Source: Streptomyces liliiviolaceus (GTDB lineage: Bacteria; Actinomycetota; Actinomycetes; Streptomycetales; Streptomycetaceae). Taken from it: a stretch of 64,000 nucleotides of DNA. The notes beneath the pieces were generated by a model. The model was not told the DNA's origin and ran no database searches. It saw nothing but the letters and a program-made list of their open reading frames with translations. The translations under genes and the position numbers were made by a program. The DNA lies in assembly GCF_018070025.1 (NCBI RefSeq), contig NZ_JAGPYQ010000002.1, positions 186,001-250,000 of the forward strand, in the 5' to 3' direction. Below are positions 25,397 through 34,010 of the stretch, piece after piece (positions within the stretch are counted from its first letter, which is position 1; each line of letters starts with the position of its first letter).

Positions 25397-26886
25397 TCCG
25401 GCTGCGTCTGGACGTTCAGCTCGTCCAGCCGGTTCTTCTTCGCCGGGTCCGTACGACGGTCGTTGATCTTCAGGACGTCGAAGCCCTTGGCGATGTCGTT
25501 CGAGTAGATGTAGCCGTTGTAGTAGTACGCGGACCAGGAGCCGCCGGTGACCATGGTCGTGGTGCTCAGCGGACCGCGCTCGAAGAAGGCGATCTCCTTG
25601 GGCTTCGAGGAGTTCGTGAAGTCCCAGACGGAGATACCGCCCTGGTACCAGGCCTGGACCATGATGTCCTTGCCCTTGACCGGGATCAGCGAGCCGTTGT
25701 GGGCGACGCAGTTCTCGGTGTCGGCCTGGTGGCGCGGGATCTTGAAGTAGCTCTTGAAGACGAGCTTGCGCTTGTCGCCCTTGCCGACGATGTCGTAGAT
25801 GCCGTCCGCGCCGCGGTTCGGGCCCACGGTCTCGTTGCAGGTGGCCGCACCGCCGCCGCCGAGCTCGTCCGTGAAGACGACCTTGTTCGCCTTCTGGTTG
25901 AAGCTCGCCGAGTGCCAGAACGCGAAGTTCACGTTGTCCTGGACCTGGTCGATGATCTTCGGGTTCTCCGGGTCCTTGATGGAGAACAGGATGCCGTCAC
26001 CCATGCAGGCGCCCGCGGCGAGGTCCTTCGAGGGCAGCACGGTGATGTCGTGGCAGCCGGTGGTCTTGGAGACACCCGGGTTGGTCGGACCACCGGGGTT
26101 GCCGCCGCCGTCCGGACCCTCACCGGGGAACAGGACGGGGAAGTTGACGACCGCGGCCTTCTCGGGCGCCTTGCGCGGCACCTTGATGATCGAGATGCCG
26201 TCGTGCGGCGGCTGGCAGTCGGGGAACGTGGCGCTCGGCGAGTACGAGGACACGTAGATGTAGACGTTCTTGCGCTCCGGCACCAGCGTGTGGGTGTGGG
26301 AGCCGCAGGCGGTCTCGACGGCGGCGACGTACTTCGGGTTCTTCTTGTCGCTGATGTCGAAGACCTTCATGCCCTCCCAGGAGGACTTCTCGGTCGCGGG
26401 CTGCGTGGTGCTGCTGCAGGAGTTGTCGCTGCGCGAGGAGTCCGTGGACAGGAAGAGCAGGTCGCCGGAGACGGTGATGTCGTTCTGCGAACCCGGGCAG
26501 AGGACCTGGGAGACCGTCTTCGGGGCCTTCGGGTTGCTGATGTCGAAGATGCGGAAGCCGTCGTAGTTGCCGGCGAACGCGTACTTGCCCTGGAAGGCGA
26601 GGTCCGAGTTGGTGCCGGGCAGCGCGTCCTTGGGGATGTTCACGAGGTGCTCGATGTTGTCCGAGTGGACGATCTCGTCCTGCCCGGGTATCTCGCCCGC
26701 CTCTATCGCCGCTCTGGCCTCGGCCGCCGCGCTCTTGGAGACCTTCTCCGAAGTCACCGGAGCGTCCCCGGGGTCGGGGGTCGCGACCGCGGGTCCTGCC
26801 GTGAGCAGGGCCGCCAGCAGGCCGGCCGCGGTGGCGGCAACTCCCAGACGTCTGCGCCGCGTTCGGTGATTGTTCAACAGGGTCAC
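25384..26886 (-). CDS. Secreted LVIVD-repeat beta-propeller protein
   Basis: 500 aa. Sec signal peptide: basic RTRRRRLG start, hydrophobic core to about residue 35 and AVA cleavage-like end. The mature part has repeated LVIVD-type blades (GFRIFDISNPKAPK, MKVFDISDKKNPKY, ISVWDFTNSSKPKE), several Cys pairs and His motifs (GSHTHT, HWHSAS-like FWHSAS). Likely an extracellular or envelope beta-propeller. Divergent, 210 bp away, is a DUF305 lipoprotein; the two commonly sit together in actinobacteria and may work together at the cell surface. Confidence 0.9.
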   Translation of the reverse strand: MTLLNNHRTRRRRLGVAATAAGLLAALLTAGPAVATPDPGDAPVTSEKVSKSAAAEARAAIEAGEIPGQDEIVHSDNIEHLVNIPKDALPGTNSDLAFQGKYAFAGNYDGFRIFDISNPKAPKTVSQVLCPGSQNDITVSGDLLFLSTDSSRSDNSCSSTTQPATEKSSWEGMKVFDISDKKNPKYVAAVETACGSHTHTLVPERKNVYIYVSSYSPSATFPDCQPPHDGISIIKVPRKAPEKAAVVNFPVLFPGEGPDGGGNPGGPTNPGVSKTTGCHDITVLPSKDLAAGACMGDGILFSIKDPENPKIIDQVQDNVNFAFWHSASFNQKANKVVFTDELGGGGAATCNETVGPNRGADGIYDIVGKGDKRKLVFKSYFKIPRHQADTENCVAHNGSLIPVKGKDIMVQAWYQGGISVWDFTNSSKPKEIAFFERGPLSTTTMVTGGSWSAYYYNGYIYSNDIAKGFDVLKINDRRTDPAKKNRLDELNVQTQPDYFD

Positions 26887-27096
26887 TGCGTCCTCCCTAG
26901 TAGCCGTTCGCAGTCGAACGGTTCAGGTACCACCGCAGTATCGTCTTCTGCATGCACAGATCAACAGGTGGCAACGCATTCGTAATGAATGTTTTTGATC
27001 ATTGGCGCGCGGAAGCGTGCTAGGACGGTCATCGACACTCACAAGGTGTCCGCACTCGTCAGGTGTCTGCCGATTCATGTGCCACAGGAGGTCACT

Positions 27097-27768
27097 GTGC
27101 TCGCTCGCCGTACGTCCCACCGTGCGTACCGCCGTCTGATCACGGCGTCCGTGACGGTTGCCGTTCTCGCACTGGGCGGCTGCACGGGCTCCGACGACGA
27201 CGCCAAGTCAGCGCCGGACACGGGCCCTTCGGTGATCGCGCCGGGCAGACCGGGCGAGGCCGCGGAGACGCTCTCCGCCGCGGACGCGGCAAAGCAGCGC
27301 TCCGACGACGACACCCCCAACTCGGCGGACTTCGACTACGCCCGGATGATGATCGAGCATCACACCCAGGCCATCGTGATGACCGAACTCGCCCCGAAGC
27401 AGGCCTCGTCGACGCCGGTGAAACGGCTCGCCGAGCGGATCGCCGCCTCACAGGGGCCGGAGGTCGAGACGATGAAGGCCTGGCTCAAGAACCACGGTGG
27501 CGACAAGAAGAGCGGCAAGGGGTCCGGGGAGCACCACCACGACGTGATGCCGGGCATGGCGACCGACGCTCAGCTCAAGACGCTGCGCGCGGCGAAGGGC
27601 AAGGCGTTCGACGAGCTCTTCCTGAAGCTGATGATCACCCACCACAACGGGGCGATCACCATGGCCACGGACGTCCTCTCCCAGGGCAACAACATCCAGA
27701 TAGGCGAGATGGCCGACGACGTGATCGCCCAGCAGACGAGCGAGATCAGCAGGATGCGCGAGATGTGA
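27097..27768 (+). CDS. DUF305 lipoprotein
   Basis: 223 aa from GTG 27097, chosen because AGGAGG lies 5 bases upstream. A basic n-region, a hydrophobic stretch and the lipobox LALGGC give a lipoprotein. Two DUF305 half-repeats carry metal-like histidines: FDYARMMIEHHTQAI and LKLMITHHNGAITMA, with a His-rich linker GEHHHDVMPGM. The family is ferritin-like helical and linked to metal handling. Divergent from the LVIVD gene. The gap holds CATTC/GAATG at 26977-26991 as a weak palindrome. Confidence 0.9.
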   Translation: MLARRTSHRAYRRLITASVTVAVLALGGCTGSDDDAKSAPDTGPSVIAPGRPGEAAETLSAADAAKQRSDDDTPNSADFDYARMMIEHHTQAIVMTELAPKQASSTPVKRLAERIAASQGPEVETMKAWLKNHGGDKKSGKGSGEHHHDVMPGMATDAQLKTLRAAKGKAFDELFLKLMITHHNGAITMATDVLSQGNNIQIGEMADDVIAQQTSEISRMREM

Positions 27769-27790
27769 CACGCCCGCCACGCGGGAGGGG

Positions 27791-27840
27791 GCAGCCCCGC
27801 AGGGGCGCCCCTTGAGGGGCGCGGGGAACTGCGCGCCCAG
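27791..27840. repeat. Dispersed Streptomyces element with terminator hairpin
   Basis: Contains GCGCCCC-TTGA-GGGGCGC (27805-27822) followed by GGGGAACTGCGCG. The same GGGGCGCGGGGAAC-GCGCG core occurs at 29,977 and, reversed, at 8631-8690. Placed between convergent DUF305 and DUF6214-like genes, it probably terminates both. Confidence 0.7.
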
Positions 27841-27908
27841 CCACGACGCACCCGCACCCGGGCGACGAGCGACCGCCCCTCCTCAGCCGCCGCCGGAACC
27901 GGCCGGCG

Positions 27909-28436
27909 TCACCGCCGAACATGCCGCGGCGCCAAAAGCCCCGCATCCCGCGCCCCCGCGATCAGCCTGAGCGACCGCCGCCGGCTGAACCCCGTCACGG
28001 ACATCACCGCGAGCACCGGATCCCGCCCCGCCCGCTGGGCCGCCAGATACTCCCCGGCGACCAGCCGACGGCTCTCGACACCGCGCGGCAGCGCGGGCCG
28101 TGCGTGCCGCTTGTCGGGGCTCCCGTCACCGCCCGGGGCGCCCGCCACCACGGGCGCGCCCCCGCACGCCTCAAGAAGCGGGCCCTCGATCCAGTCGGCG
28201 AGCACGGCCAGGTCGTCGAGGGAGAGCGCGGGCCGGGCCCGTACGTCCTCGACGGCAACGCCTCCCTCGCACACCGCCGCGAGCAGGTCGACCCCGGCGC
28301 CGTCGGCGAAACTCAGCCGGACGTCGCACCACGTCGTGGCGGTGTCGTTCTCCCGCACTTCCCAGGCGCGCCGCACGGACACCGCCCCGTCCGGCTCATC
28401 ACGATCAGAAAGATTAAGAAAGGATGTTTCCAGCAC
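27909..28436 (-). CDS. DUF6214-like hypothetical protein
   Basis: 175 aa if started at GTG 28436; no clear ribosome site there, and an internal GTG at 28382 is also possible. Features: WEVRENDTATTWCDVRLSF, VEDVRARPALSLDDLAVLADWIE and a C-terminal helix-rich SVTGFSRRRSLRLIAGARDAGLL. I believe this matches the Streptomyces DUF6214 family, function unknown. Divergent from the ferredoxin reductase gene. Confidence 0.65.
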   Translation of the reverse strand: MLETSFLNLSDRDEPDGAVSVRRAWEVRENDTATTWCDVRLSFADGAGVDLLAAVCEGGVAVEDVRARPALSLDDLAVLADWIEGPLLEACGGAPVVAGAPGGDGSPDKRHARPALPRGVESRRLVAGEYLAAQRAGRDPVLAVMSVTGFSRRRSLRLIAGARDAGLLAPRHVRR

Positions 28437-28628
28437 ATACGCAACGTAACCGCATGATCACATTCATTGCGGACAGGCACGCGCGCGGGGTCCGCGCGGC
28501 ACACGGTCGGCGCAGCGCCCCGCCCGGCCGTGTCCCGGGCCCTTCCCGCCCCTCCCCCGGCGCGCGGTGCGATGCGATGCTGGAAGCGCCAGCGAGCTTC
28601 TCGTTCTCCTCGGGGAAGGGGTTGTGCC

Positions 28629-29990
28629 GTGCTGCAGGTCGCCGTCGTCGGTTCGGGGCCGAGCGGGGTGTACGCCGCGCAGGGTCTCGTCCAGCAGGAG
28701 CGGGTGCCCGGGATCCGGGTGGACGTGCTGGACCGGCTGCCGTGCCCGTACGGCCTGGTGCGCTACGGGGTGGCACCCGACCACGAGAAGATCAAGTCGT
28801 TGCAGGGCACGCTGCGTACGGTCCTGGAGCACGAGCGGGTGCGGTTCCTCGGCGGAGTCCGGATCGGCCCGGAAGGCCTGCCCGCCGCCCGGCTCCGGGA
28901 CCTCTACCACGCGGTCGTGTACTGCGTGGGCGCCGCCACCGACCGGCGTCTGGGAGTGCCGGGCGAGGAGCTGCCGGGCAGCTGGTCGGCGACCGACTTC
29001 GTGTCCTGGTACAGCGCGCACCCGGATGTCGTGTCGGACAGGTTCCGGGCCGGCGGTTTCGTGGCCGGGGCGCGGGCGGCCGTCGTCGTCGGCGTGGGGA
29101 ACGTGGCGGTGGACGTGACCCGGATCCTGGCCCGCGGCGCCGCGGAACTGAGCCCGACCGACATGCCCCAGGCGGCGCTCGACGCGCTGTCCGCCAGCCA
29201 GGTGCGGGAGATCCAGATGGTGGGGCGCCGCGGCCCCTCCCAGGCCCGTTTCACCACCAAGGAGCTGCGGGAGCTGGGCGGCCTGCCGGACACCGAGGTC
29301 GTCGTGGATCCGGCGGAGCTGGCGCTCGATCCGGCGTACCTGGACCCGTCCGCCCTGCCCGCCGCGCAGCGACGCAACGTCGAGGTGCTGCGCGGGTGGA
29401 CCGAGCGCCCGCGGGCGGGCGGCTCCCGGCGGATCCGGCTCCGCTTCTTCCTGCGGCCGGTCGCACTGCTCCCGGACGACGGCGGGCGCGTGGGCGCGAT
29501 CCGCTTCGAACGGACCGTCCCGGACGGCCTCGGCGGCGTGAAGGGCACCGGGCGGTACGAGGACATCGGGGCCCAGCTGGTCCTGCGCTCGGTCGGCTAC
29601 CGCGGGGTTCCGCTGGAGGGCCTGCCGTTCGACGCGGACCGCGGCACCGTCCCGCATCTCGCGGGCCGCGTCCTGCGGGCGGGCTCGGTCGCACCCGGCG
29701 AGTACGTGGCCGGCTGGATCAAGCGCGGCCCGACGGGCGTCATCGGCACCAACCGCCCCTGCGCGAAGGAGACGGTGACCTCGCTCCTGGAGGACGCCCC
29801 GGCCCTCGTACAGCGCGCGGTCCCGTCCGACCCGCTCGCCGCGCTGCGGTCCGAGGGCCTGCGCCCGGTCGACTGGTCGGGCTGGCAGTCGATAGAGCGC
29901 GCGGAAGCGGCCCTGGGCGCCTCCCTGGGCAGGGGCGTGGTCAAACTCCCCGACTGGCAGGCACTGATGGATGCGGCCCAGCCCCTTTAG
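28629..29990 (+). CDS. fprA: Ferredoxin/flavodoxin-NADP+ reductase, FprA type
   Basis: 453 aa from GTG 28629 (GAAGGGG upstream), matching the ~455-aa FprA/adrenodoxin-reductase family. FAD motif VVGSGPSGVYAAQGL at the N-terminus, CPYGLVRYGVAPDH, NADP motif VVGVGNVAVDVTRIL, MVGRRGPSQARFTTKELREL and GWIKRGPTGVIGTN near the C-terminus. It passes electrons from NADPH to ferredoxins, for example to P450s. The stop codon lies within a dispersed repeat element. Confidence 0.92.
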   Translation: MLQVAVVGSGPSGVYAAQGLVQQERVPGIRVDVLDRLPCPYGLVRYGVAPDHEKIKSLQGTLRTVLEHERVRFLGGVRIGPEGLPAARLRDLYHAVVYCVGAATDRRLGVPGEELPGSWSATDFVSWYSAHPDVVSDRFRAGGFVAGARAAVVVGVGNVAVDVTRILARGAAELSPTDMPQAALDALSASQVREIQMVGRRGPSQARFTTKELRELGGLPDTEVVVDPAELALDPAYLDPSALPAAQRRNVEVLRGWTERPRAGGSRRIRLRFFLRPVALLPDDGGRVGAIRFERTVPDGLGGVKGTGRYEDIGAQLVLRSVGYRGVPLEGLPFDADRGTVPHLAGRVLRAGSVAPGEYVAGWIKRGPTGVIGTNRPCAKETVTSLLEDAPALVQRAVPSDPLAALRSEGLRPVDWSGWQSIERAEAALGASLGRGVVKLPDWQALMDAAQPL

Positions 29991-30045
29991 GGGCGCGGGG
30001 AACGGCGCGGCCGACCCCCACCGGCCCGCAGGCGACGAACAACCC
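29977..30045. repeat. Dispersed element forming the fprA 3' end
   Basis: CAGCCCCTTTAGGGGCGCGGGGAACGGCGCGG is given here in part: its CCCC-TTTA-GGGG hairpin contains the fprA TAG, so the last residues (AQPL) are encoded by the element. It shares its core with 27,791-27,840. It probably acts as the fprA terminator. Confidence 0.65.
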
Positions 30046-30150
30046 CTCCGGGCAGGACACCAACCGGCAACACCCTTGAAATCAACATTCTGTTCAACCC
30101 CCGTACGGTCACGGACAGCCCCCCTCCCCGCCACTCCTGGAGTCATGCCC

Positions 30151-31617
30151 ATGGCAACCCCCGTTCCAGAGCCCGCACCGCGGGTGCACCCGGTGGACGA
30201 GATCCCGCCCGTCCACAAACTCGCCGCGTTCGGCCTCCAGCACGTCCTCGCGATGTACGCGGGCGCCGTGGCCGTCCCCCTGATCGTCGGCAGCGCGATG
30301 AAGCTGTCGCCCGCGGACATGGCGTACCTGATCACCGCGGACCTGCTGGTGTGCGGCATCGCGACGCTCATCCAGTGCGTCGGCTTCTGGCGGTTCGGGG
30401 TACGGCTGCCGATCATGCAGGGGTGCACCTTCGCGGCCGTGTCGCCGATGGTGCTGATCGGGACGGGCGGCGGCGGACTGCCCGCGATCTACGGTTCGGT
30501 GATCGTCGCCGGTCTCGCGATCATGCTGCTCGCACCGGTCTTCGGGAAGCTGCTGCGGTTCTTCCCGCCGCTCGTCACGGGCACGGTGATCCTGATCATC
30601 GGGCTCTCGCTGCTGCCGGTGGCCGGCAACTGGGCGGCGGGCGGGGCGGGTTCGGCGGACTTCGGCGAGCCGAAGAACCTGGCGCTGGCCGCCTTCGTGC
30701 TCGCGGTGGTGCTCGGCGTGCAGCGGTTCGCGCCGGCGTTCCTGAGCCGGATCGCGGTGCTGATCGGCATCGTCGTGGGTCTCGCGGTCGCGGTCCCGTT
30801 CGGCTTCACGGACTTCGGCGGGGTCGGGGACGCGCACTGGCTCGGCATCAGCACGCCGTTCCACTTCGGCGCTCCCACCTTCGAGGCGTCGGCGATCGCC
30901 TCGATGCTGGTCGTGGCGCTGGTGACGATGACCGAGACGACCGGCGACCTCATCGCGGTCGGCGAGATGACGGACCGGCGGATCGAGCCGCGCACGCTCG
31001 CCGACGGGCTGCGCGCGGACGGCCTGTCCACCGTCCTGGGGGGTGTCTTCAACACCTTCCCGTACACGGCGTACGCGCAGAACGTCGGCCTGGTCGGTAT
31101 GACACGGGTCCGCAGCCGCTGGGTCGTGGCCGCCGCGGGCGGCATCCTCGTCCTGCTCGGACTGCTGCCCAAGCTGGGTGCGGTGGTCGCGGCGATACCG
31201 GCTCCGGTGCTCGGCGGCGCCGGTCTGGTCATGTTCGGCACGGTCGCAGCGAGCGGGCTGCGGACCCTGGCCCAGGTGGACTTCAAGGGCAACGACAACC
31301 TGACGGTCGTGGCCGTCTCGGTGGCCGTGGGCATGCTGCCGGTCGGCGTACCGGCGGTGTACGAGCAGTTCCCCGACTGGTTCCAGACGGTGATGAACAG
31401 CGGTATCAGCGCGGGCTGTCTCACCGCGATCGCACTGAACCTGCTCTTCAACCACCTGGGCCCGAAGAGCCGTTCGGAGGTGGGTGGTTCGGAGGTGGGC
31501 CCTTCAGAGGCACCCGGGATTCCCGCGCAGGGCGGTTCAACGGCCCCCGAGCCGGACGGCCTGACGGGCGGCCGCGGCGAGGACGCTGTCGAGAAGTCCC
31601 GGGAAGAGACCGTCTAG
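30151..31617 (+). CDS. NCS2-family purine (xanthine/urate) permease
   Basis: 488 aa from ATG 30151 (GGAG 8 bases upstream; an in-frame ATG at 30145 is too close). About 14 hydrophobic segments. Family motifs: FGLQHVLAMYAG with the QH pair, MTETTGDLIAVGEM and the purine-subfamily signature QNVGLVGMTRVRSR. It should import xanthine or uric acid with protons. The last ~60 residues are a Gly/Ser/Glu-rich tail whose coding region overlaps the convergent ArsR-type gene by 81 bp. Confidence 0.9.
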   Translation: MATPVPEPAPRVHPVDEIPPVHKLAAFGLQHVLAMYAGAVAVPLIVGSAMKLSPADMAYLITADLLVCGIATLIQCVGFWRFGVRLPIMQGCTFAAVSPMVLIGTGGGGLPAIYGSVIVAGLAIMLLAPVFGKLLRFFPPLVTGTVILIIGLSLLPVAGNWAAGGAGSADFGEPKNLALAAFVLAVVLGVQRFAPAFLSRIAVLIGIVVGLAVAVPFGFTDFGGVGDAHWLGISTPFHFGAPTFEASAIASMLVVALVTMTETTGDLIAVGEMTDRRIEPRTLADGLRADGLSTVLGGVFNTFPYTAYAQNVGLVGMTRVRSRWVVAAAGGILVLLGLLPKLGAVVAAIPAPVLGGAGLVMFGTVAASGLRTLAQVDFKGNDNLTVVAVSVAVGMLPVGVPAVYEQFPDWFQTVMNSGISAGCLTAIALNLLFNHLGPKSRSEVGGSEVGPSEAPGIPAQGGSTAPEPDGLTGGRGEDAVEKSREETV

Positions 31618-31896
31618 GTCGTCCCGGCGCAGCCCGTTCATCTTGGCGGTGCCCCGGTAGATCTGCCGGATCACGCCGGCCTCGCGCAGCACCCGGAAGT
31701 GGTGCGTGGTCGTGGACTTGGTGACGGGCAGGTCGAAGTGCGAACAGGAGAGCTCGCCGCCGTCGGCGGCGAGGTCCCGCACGACCTGCAGCCGCAGCGG
31801 GTCGGAGAGCGCGTGCAGCACGGCCTCCAGCCGGATGTCCGCGCGCTGCGGGTGCGGCAGATCGCGGCTGCTGCCGGTCGGGGCGGCGGTCGTCAC
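31537..31896 (-). CDS. ArsR-type winged-helix regulator
   Basis: 119 aa. Winged HTH: LHALSDPLRLQVVRDLA, the recognition region LPVTKSTTTHHFRVLREAGVI and wing QIYRGTAKMNGLRRDDLD. No CxC metal site, so it probably senses something other than arsenic-type metals. It is divergent from an Old Yellow Enzyme gene, with two palindromic operators between them. It is therefore a likely local repressor of that oxidoreductase and of itself. Its 3' end runs 81 bp into the convergent permease gene. Confidence 0.88.
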   Translation of the reverse strand: MTTAAPTGSSRDLPHPQRADIRLEAVLHALSDPLRLQVVRDLAADGGELSCSHFDLPVTKSTTTHHFRVLREAGVIRQIYRGTAKMNGLRRDDLDGLFPGLLDSVLAAAARQAVRLGGR

Positions 31897-31944
31897 GGCG
31901 GCTCCAGTGCGTCGGGTCCGGAGGTCTCCCCGGAATCCTCATTG

Positions 31945-31994
31945 TACGAGAACTCTCGTAGTTTGACATCCACCGTACTACGATGCCTATCGTA
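31945..31994. promoter_or_regulatory. Double operator in the ArsR-type/OYE divergent promoter
   Basis: Two related palindromes: TACGAGA-AC-TCTCGTA (31945-31960) and TACGAT-GCCT-ATCGTA (31979-31994), sharing TACGA/TCGTA half-sites, 34 bp centre to centre. A TTGACA -35-like box (31963-31968) lies between them, so binding would block transcription of the OYE gene. Confidence 0.8.
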
Positions 31995-32034
31995 CGATTC
32001 GGCAATTCCGCCCCGTCATGATTGGAGTCCCGCC

Positions 32035-33114
32035 GTGAGCGCGCTCTTCGAGCCCTACACCCTGCGCGAGCTGACCGTCCCGAACCGGGTCTGGATGCCG
32101 CCGATGTGCCAGTACTCGGCCGCGCCGGAGGGCCCCGAGGTGGGCGCGCCGAACGACTGGCACCTCCAGCACTACGGGGCGCGCGCCGCCGGCGGGACGG
32201 GTCTGGTCATCGTCGAGGCCACCGCGGTCAGCGCCGAGGGCCGGATCTCGCCGTACGACCTGGGCATCTGGAACGACACCCAGGTCGAGGCGTTCCGGCG
32301 GATCACGCGCTTCCTGGTGTCGCAGGGCACGGTCCCGGCGATCCAGCTCGCGCACGCCGGCCGCAAGGCCTCGACGGATCGCCCCTGGACGGGCGGCGGG
32401 CCGGTCGGACCCGACGCGCACGGCTGGCAGGCGATCGCGCCGAGCCCGGTCGCCTTCGACGAGAACCACCCCGTGCCGACCGAGTTGACGGTGGACGGGA
32501 TCCGCGAGGTGGTCGGCCAGTTCGCCGACGCCGCACGGCGGGCGCTGGACGCCGGCTTCGAGATCGCCGAGGTCCACGGCGCGCACGGCTATCTGATCGG
32601 CGAGTTCCTCTCCCCGCACTCCAACCGGCGTACGGACGCGTACGGCGGCTCGTACGAGAACCGGGTGCGCTTCGCCCTGGAGGTCGTCGACGCCGTGCGC
32701 GCGGTGTGGCCCGACGACAAGCCCCTGTTCTTCCGTATCTCGGCCACCGACTGGCTGGAGGAGAACGGCTGGACCGCCGACGACACGGTCCGTCTCTCCG
32801 CCGAGCTGACCGCCCACGGTGTCGACCTGGTCGACGTGTCCACGGGCGGCAACGCGGCCGGTGTACGCATCCCGCTCGGGCCCGGCTACCAGGTGCCCTT
32901 CGCCGCCCGCATCAAGAACGAGACCTCCATGGCCGTCGCCGCCGTCGGTCTCATCACCGAGGTCGAGCAGGCCGAGAAGATCCTCGCCAACGGTGAGGCG
33001 GACGCCGTGCTGCTCGGCCGGGAACTGCTGCGCAACCCCTCGTGGGCCCGGGACGCGGCCCGCGAGCTCGGGGACTCCGTGCACGTACCGGACCAGTACC
33101 ACCGTTCGGTCTGA
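32035..33114 (+). CDS. Old Yellow Enzyme family NADH:flavin oxidoreductase (YqjM class)
   Basis: 359 aa from GTG 32035. TIM-barrel FMN ene-reductase: MPPMCQYSA (the thermophilic-like/YqjM Cys), QLAHAGRKAS, catalytic pair in VHGAHGYLIGEFLSP, YGGSYENRVRF and LLGRELLRNP. It reduces activated C=C bonds of enones with NAD(P)H. Control by the divergent ArsR-type regulator through the TACGA/TCGTA operators suggests induction by electrophiles or redox stress. Confidence 0.93.
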   Translation: MSALFEPYTLRELTVPNRVWMPPMCQYSAAPEGPEVGAPNDWHLQHYGARAAGGTGLVIVEATAVSAEGRISPYDLGIWNDTQVEAFRRITRFLVSQGTVPAIQLAHAGRKASTDRPWTGGGPVGPDAHGWQAIAPSPVAFDENHPVPTELTVDGIREVVGQFADAARRALDAGFEIAEVHGAHGYLIGEFLSPHSNRRTDAYGGSYENRVRFALEVVDAVRAVWPDDKPLFFRISATDWLEENGWTADDTVRLSAELTAHGVDLVDVSTGGNAAGVRIPLGPGYQVPFAARIKNETSMAVAAVGLITEVEQAEKILANGEADAVLLGRELLRNPSWARDAARELGDSVHVPDQYHRSV

Positions 33115-33125
33115 CGGGGCCTGAC

Positions 33126-33158
33126 ACCCGGGGTCCGCCGGAATCCGCGGCCCCGGGT
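33126..33158. terminator. Terminator between convergent OYE and NmrA-like genes
   Basis: Inverted repeat ACCCGGGG (33126-33133) and CCCCGGGT (33151-33158) in the 61-bp convergent gap, with partial further pairing inside. Confidence 0.6.
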
Positions 33159-33175
33159 CCGTCGCCGGTCGGCGA

Positions 33176-33922
33176 CTACCGCCGGCTGTCGAGCCAGTCC
33201 GCGAAGCGGGTCCCGGCAAGACGTGCTCCGGGGCCGGGCAGCAGCTCGCGCCCCCGGGGGTTCGCCCCGAAGTAGCCCACGGACTCGTCGGTGACGACCT
33301 CGCGCGGGTCCTTCTCGGCCGCCAGGCCCGTCCGGACGAACTCGTCGAGGTGCAGCTCCTCGGGGCCCGCCACCTCGGTGGTGCCGTTCAGCGGAGCCGC
33401 CACGGCGACGCGGGCGACCTCCGCGACCACGTCGTCGGACGCGAGGGGCTGCAGGAGCGAGGAGGGCAGCCGGACCGTGTCGCCCTCGGTGGATCCGGCC
33501 GCGATGCCCTTCACGAACTCGAAGAACTGTGTGGCGCGCACGATGGAGTACGGGATTCCGGACCCCTTGATCAGTTCCTCCTGGGCGACCTTGGCACGCA
33601 GGTAGCCCGAGTCGGGCAGCGCGTCGCTGCCCACGACCGACAGGGCGACATGGTGTCCCACGCCCGCCGCGGCCTCGGCCGCGCCGAGGTTGCCCGTGGA
33701 CGTGCGGAAGAACTCCAGCACCGCGCTGTCCTCGAAGGAGGGCGAGTTGGACACGTCGACGACGACCTGCGCGCCCTTCAGCGCCTCGTCGAGGCCCTCG
33801 CCGGTGATGCTGTCGACGCCGGTGTTCGGGGAGGCGGGGAGGACGTCGTGGCCGTCCGTCCGGAGCCTGTCCACGAGCTTCGACCCGATGAGCCCGGTAC
33901 CGCCGATCACTACGATCTTCAT
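33176..33922 (-). CDS. NAD(P)-binding NmrA/atypical SDR protein
   Basis: 248 aa. N-terminal Rossmann motif IVVIGGTGLIGSKLVDRL, SVVGSDALPDSGYLRAKVAQEE and an IPYSIVRATQFFEF segment typical of NmrA-like proteins that bind NAD(P) without the classical catalytic Tyr-Lys geometry. Such proteins serve as redox sensors or quinone/nitroreductase-like enzymes. Next to the OYE gene it may share stress function, though it is transcribed the opposite way. Confidence 0.87.
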   Translation of the reverse strand: MKIVVIGGTGLIGSKLVDRLRTDGHDVLPASPNTGVDSITGEGLDEALKGAQVVVDVSNSPSFEDSAVLEFFRTSTGNLGAAEAAAGVGHHVALSVVGSDALPDSGYLRAKVAQEELIKGSGIPYSIVRATQFFEFVKGIAAGSTEGDTVRLPSSLLQPLASDDVVAEVARVAVAAPLNGTTEVAGPEELHLDEFVRTGLAAEKDPREVVTDESVGYFGANPRGRELLPGPGARLAGTRFADWLDSRR

Positions 33923-34010
33923 GGTGCGACCTTTCCGGTTTCGTCCGTCGGAACGGGACGTTCACCATGCTGACCGGGCAGGGCCCGGATCTGTGACAGC
34001 GGGCGCCGCC

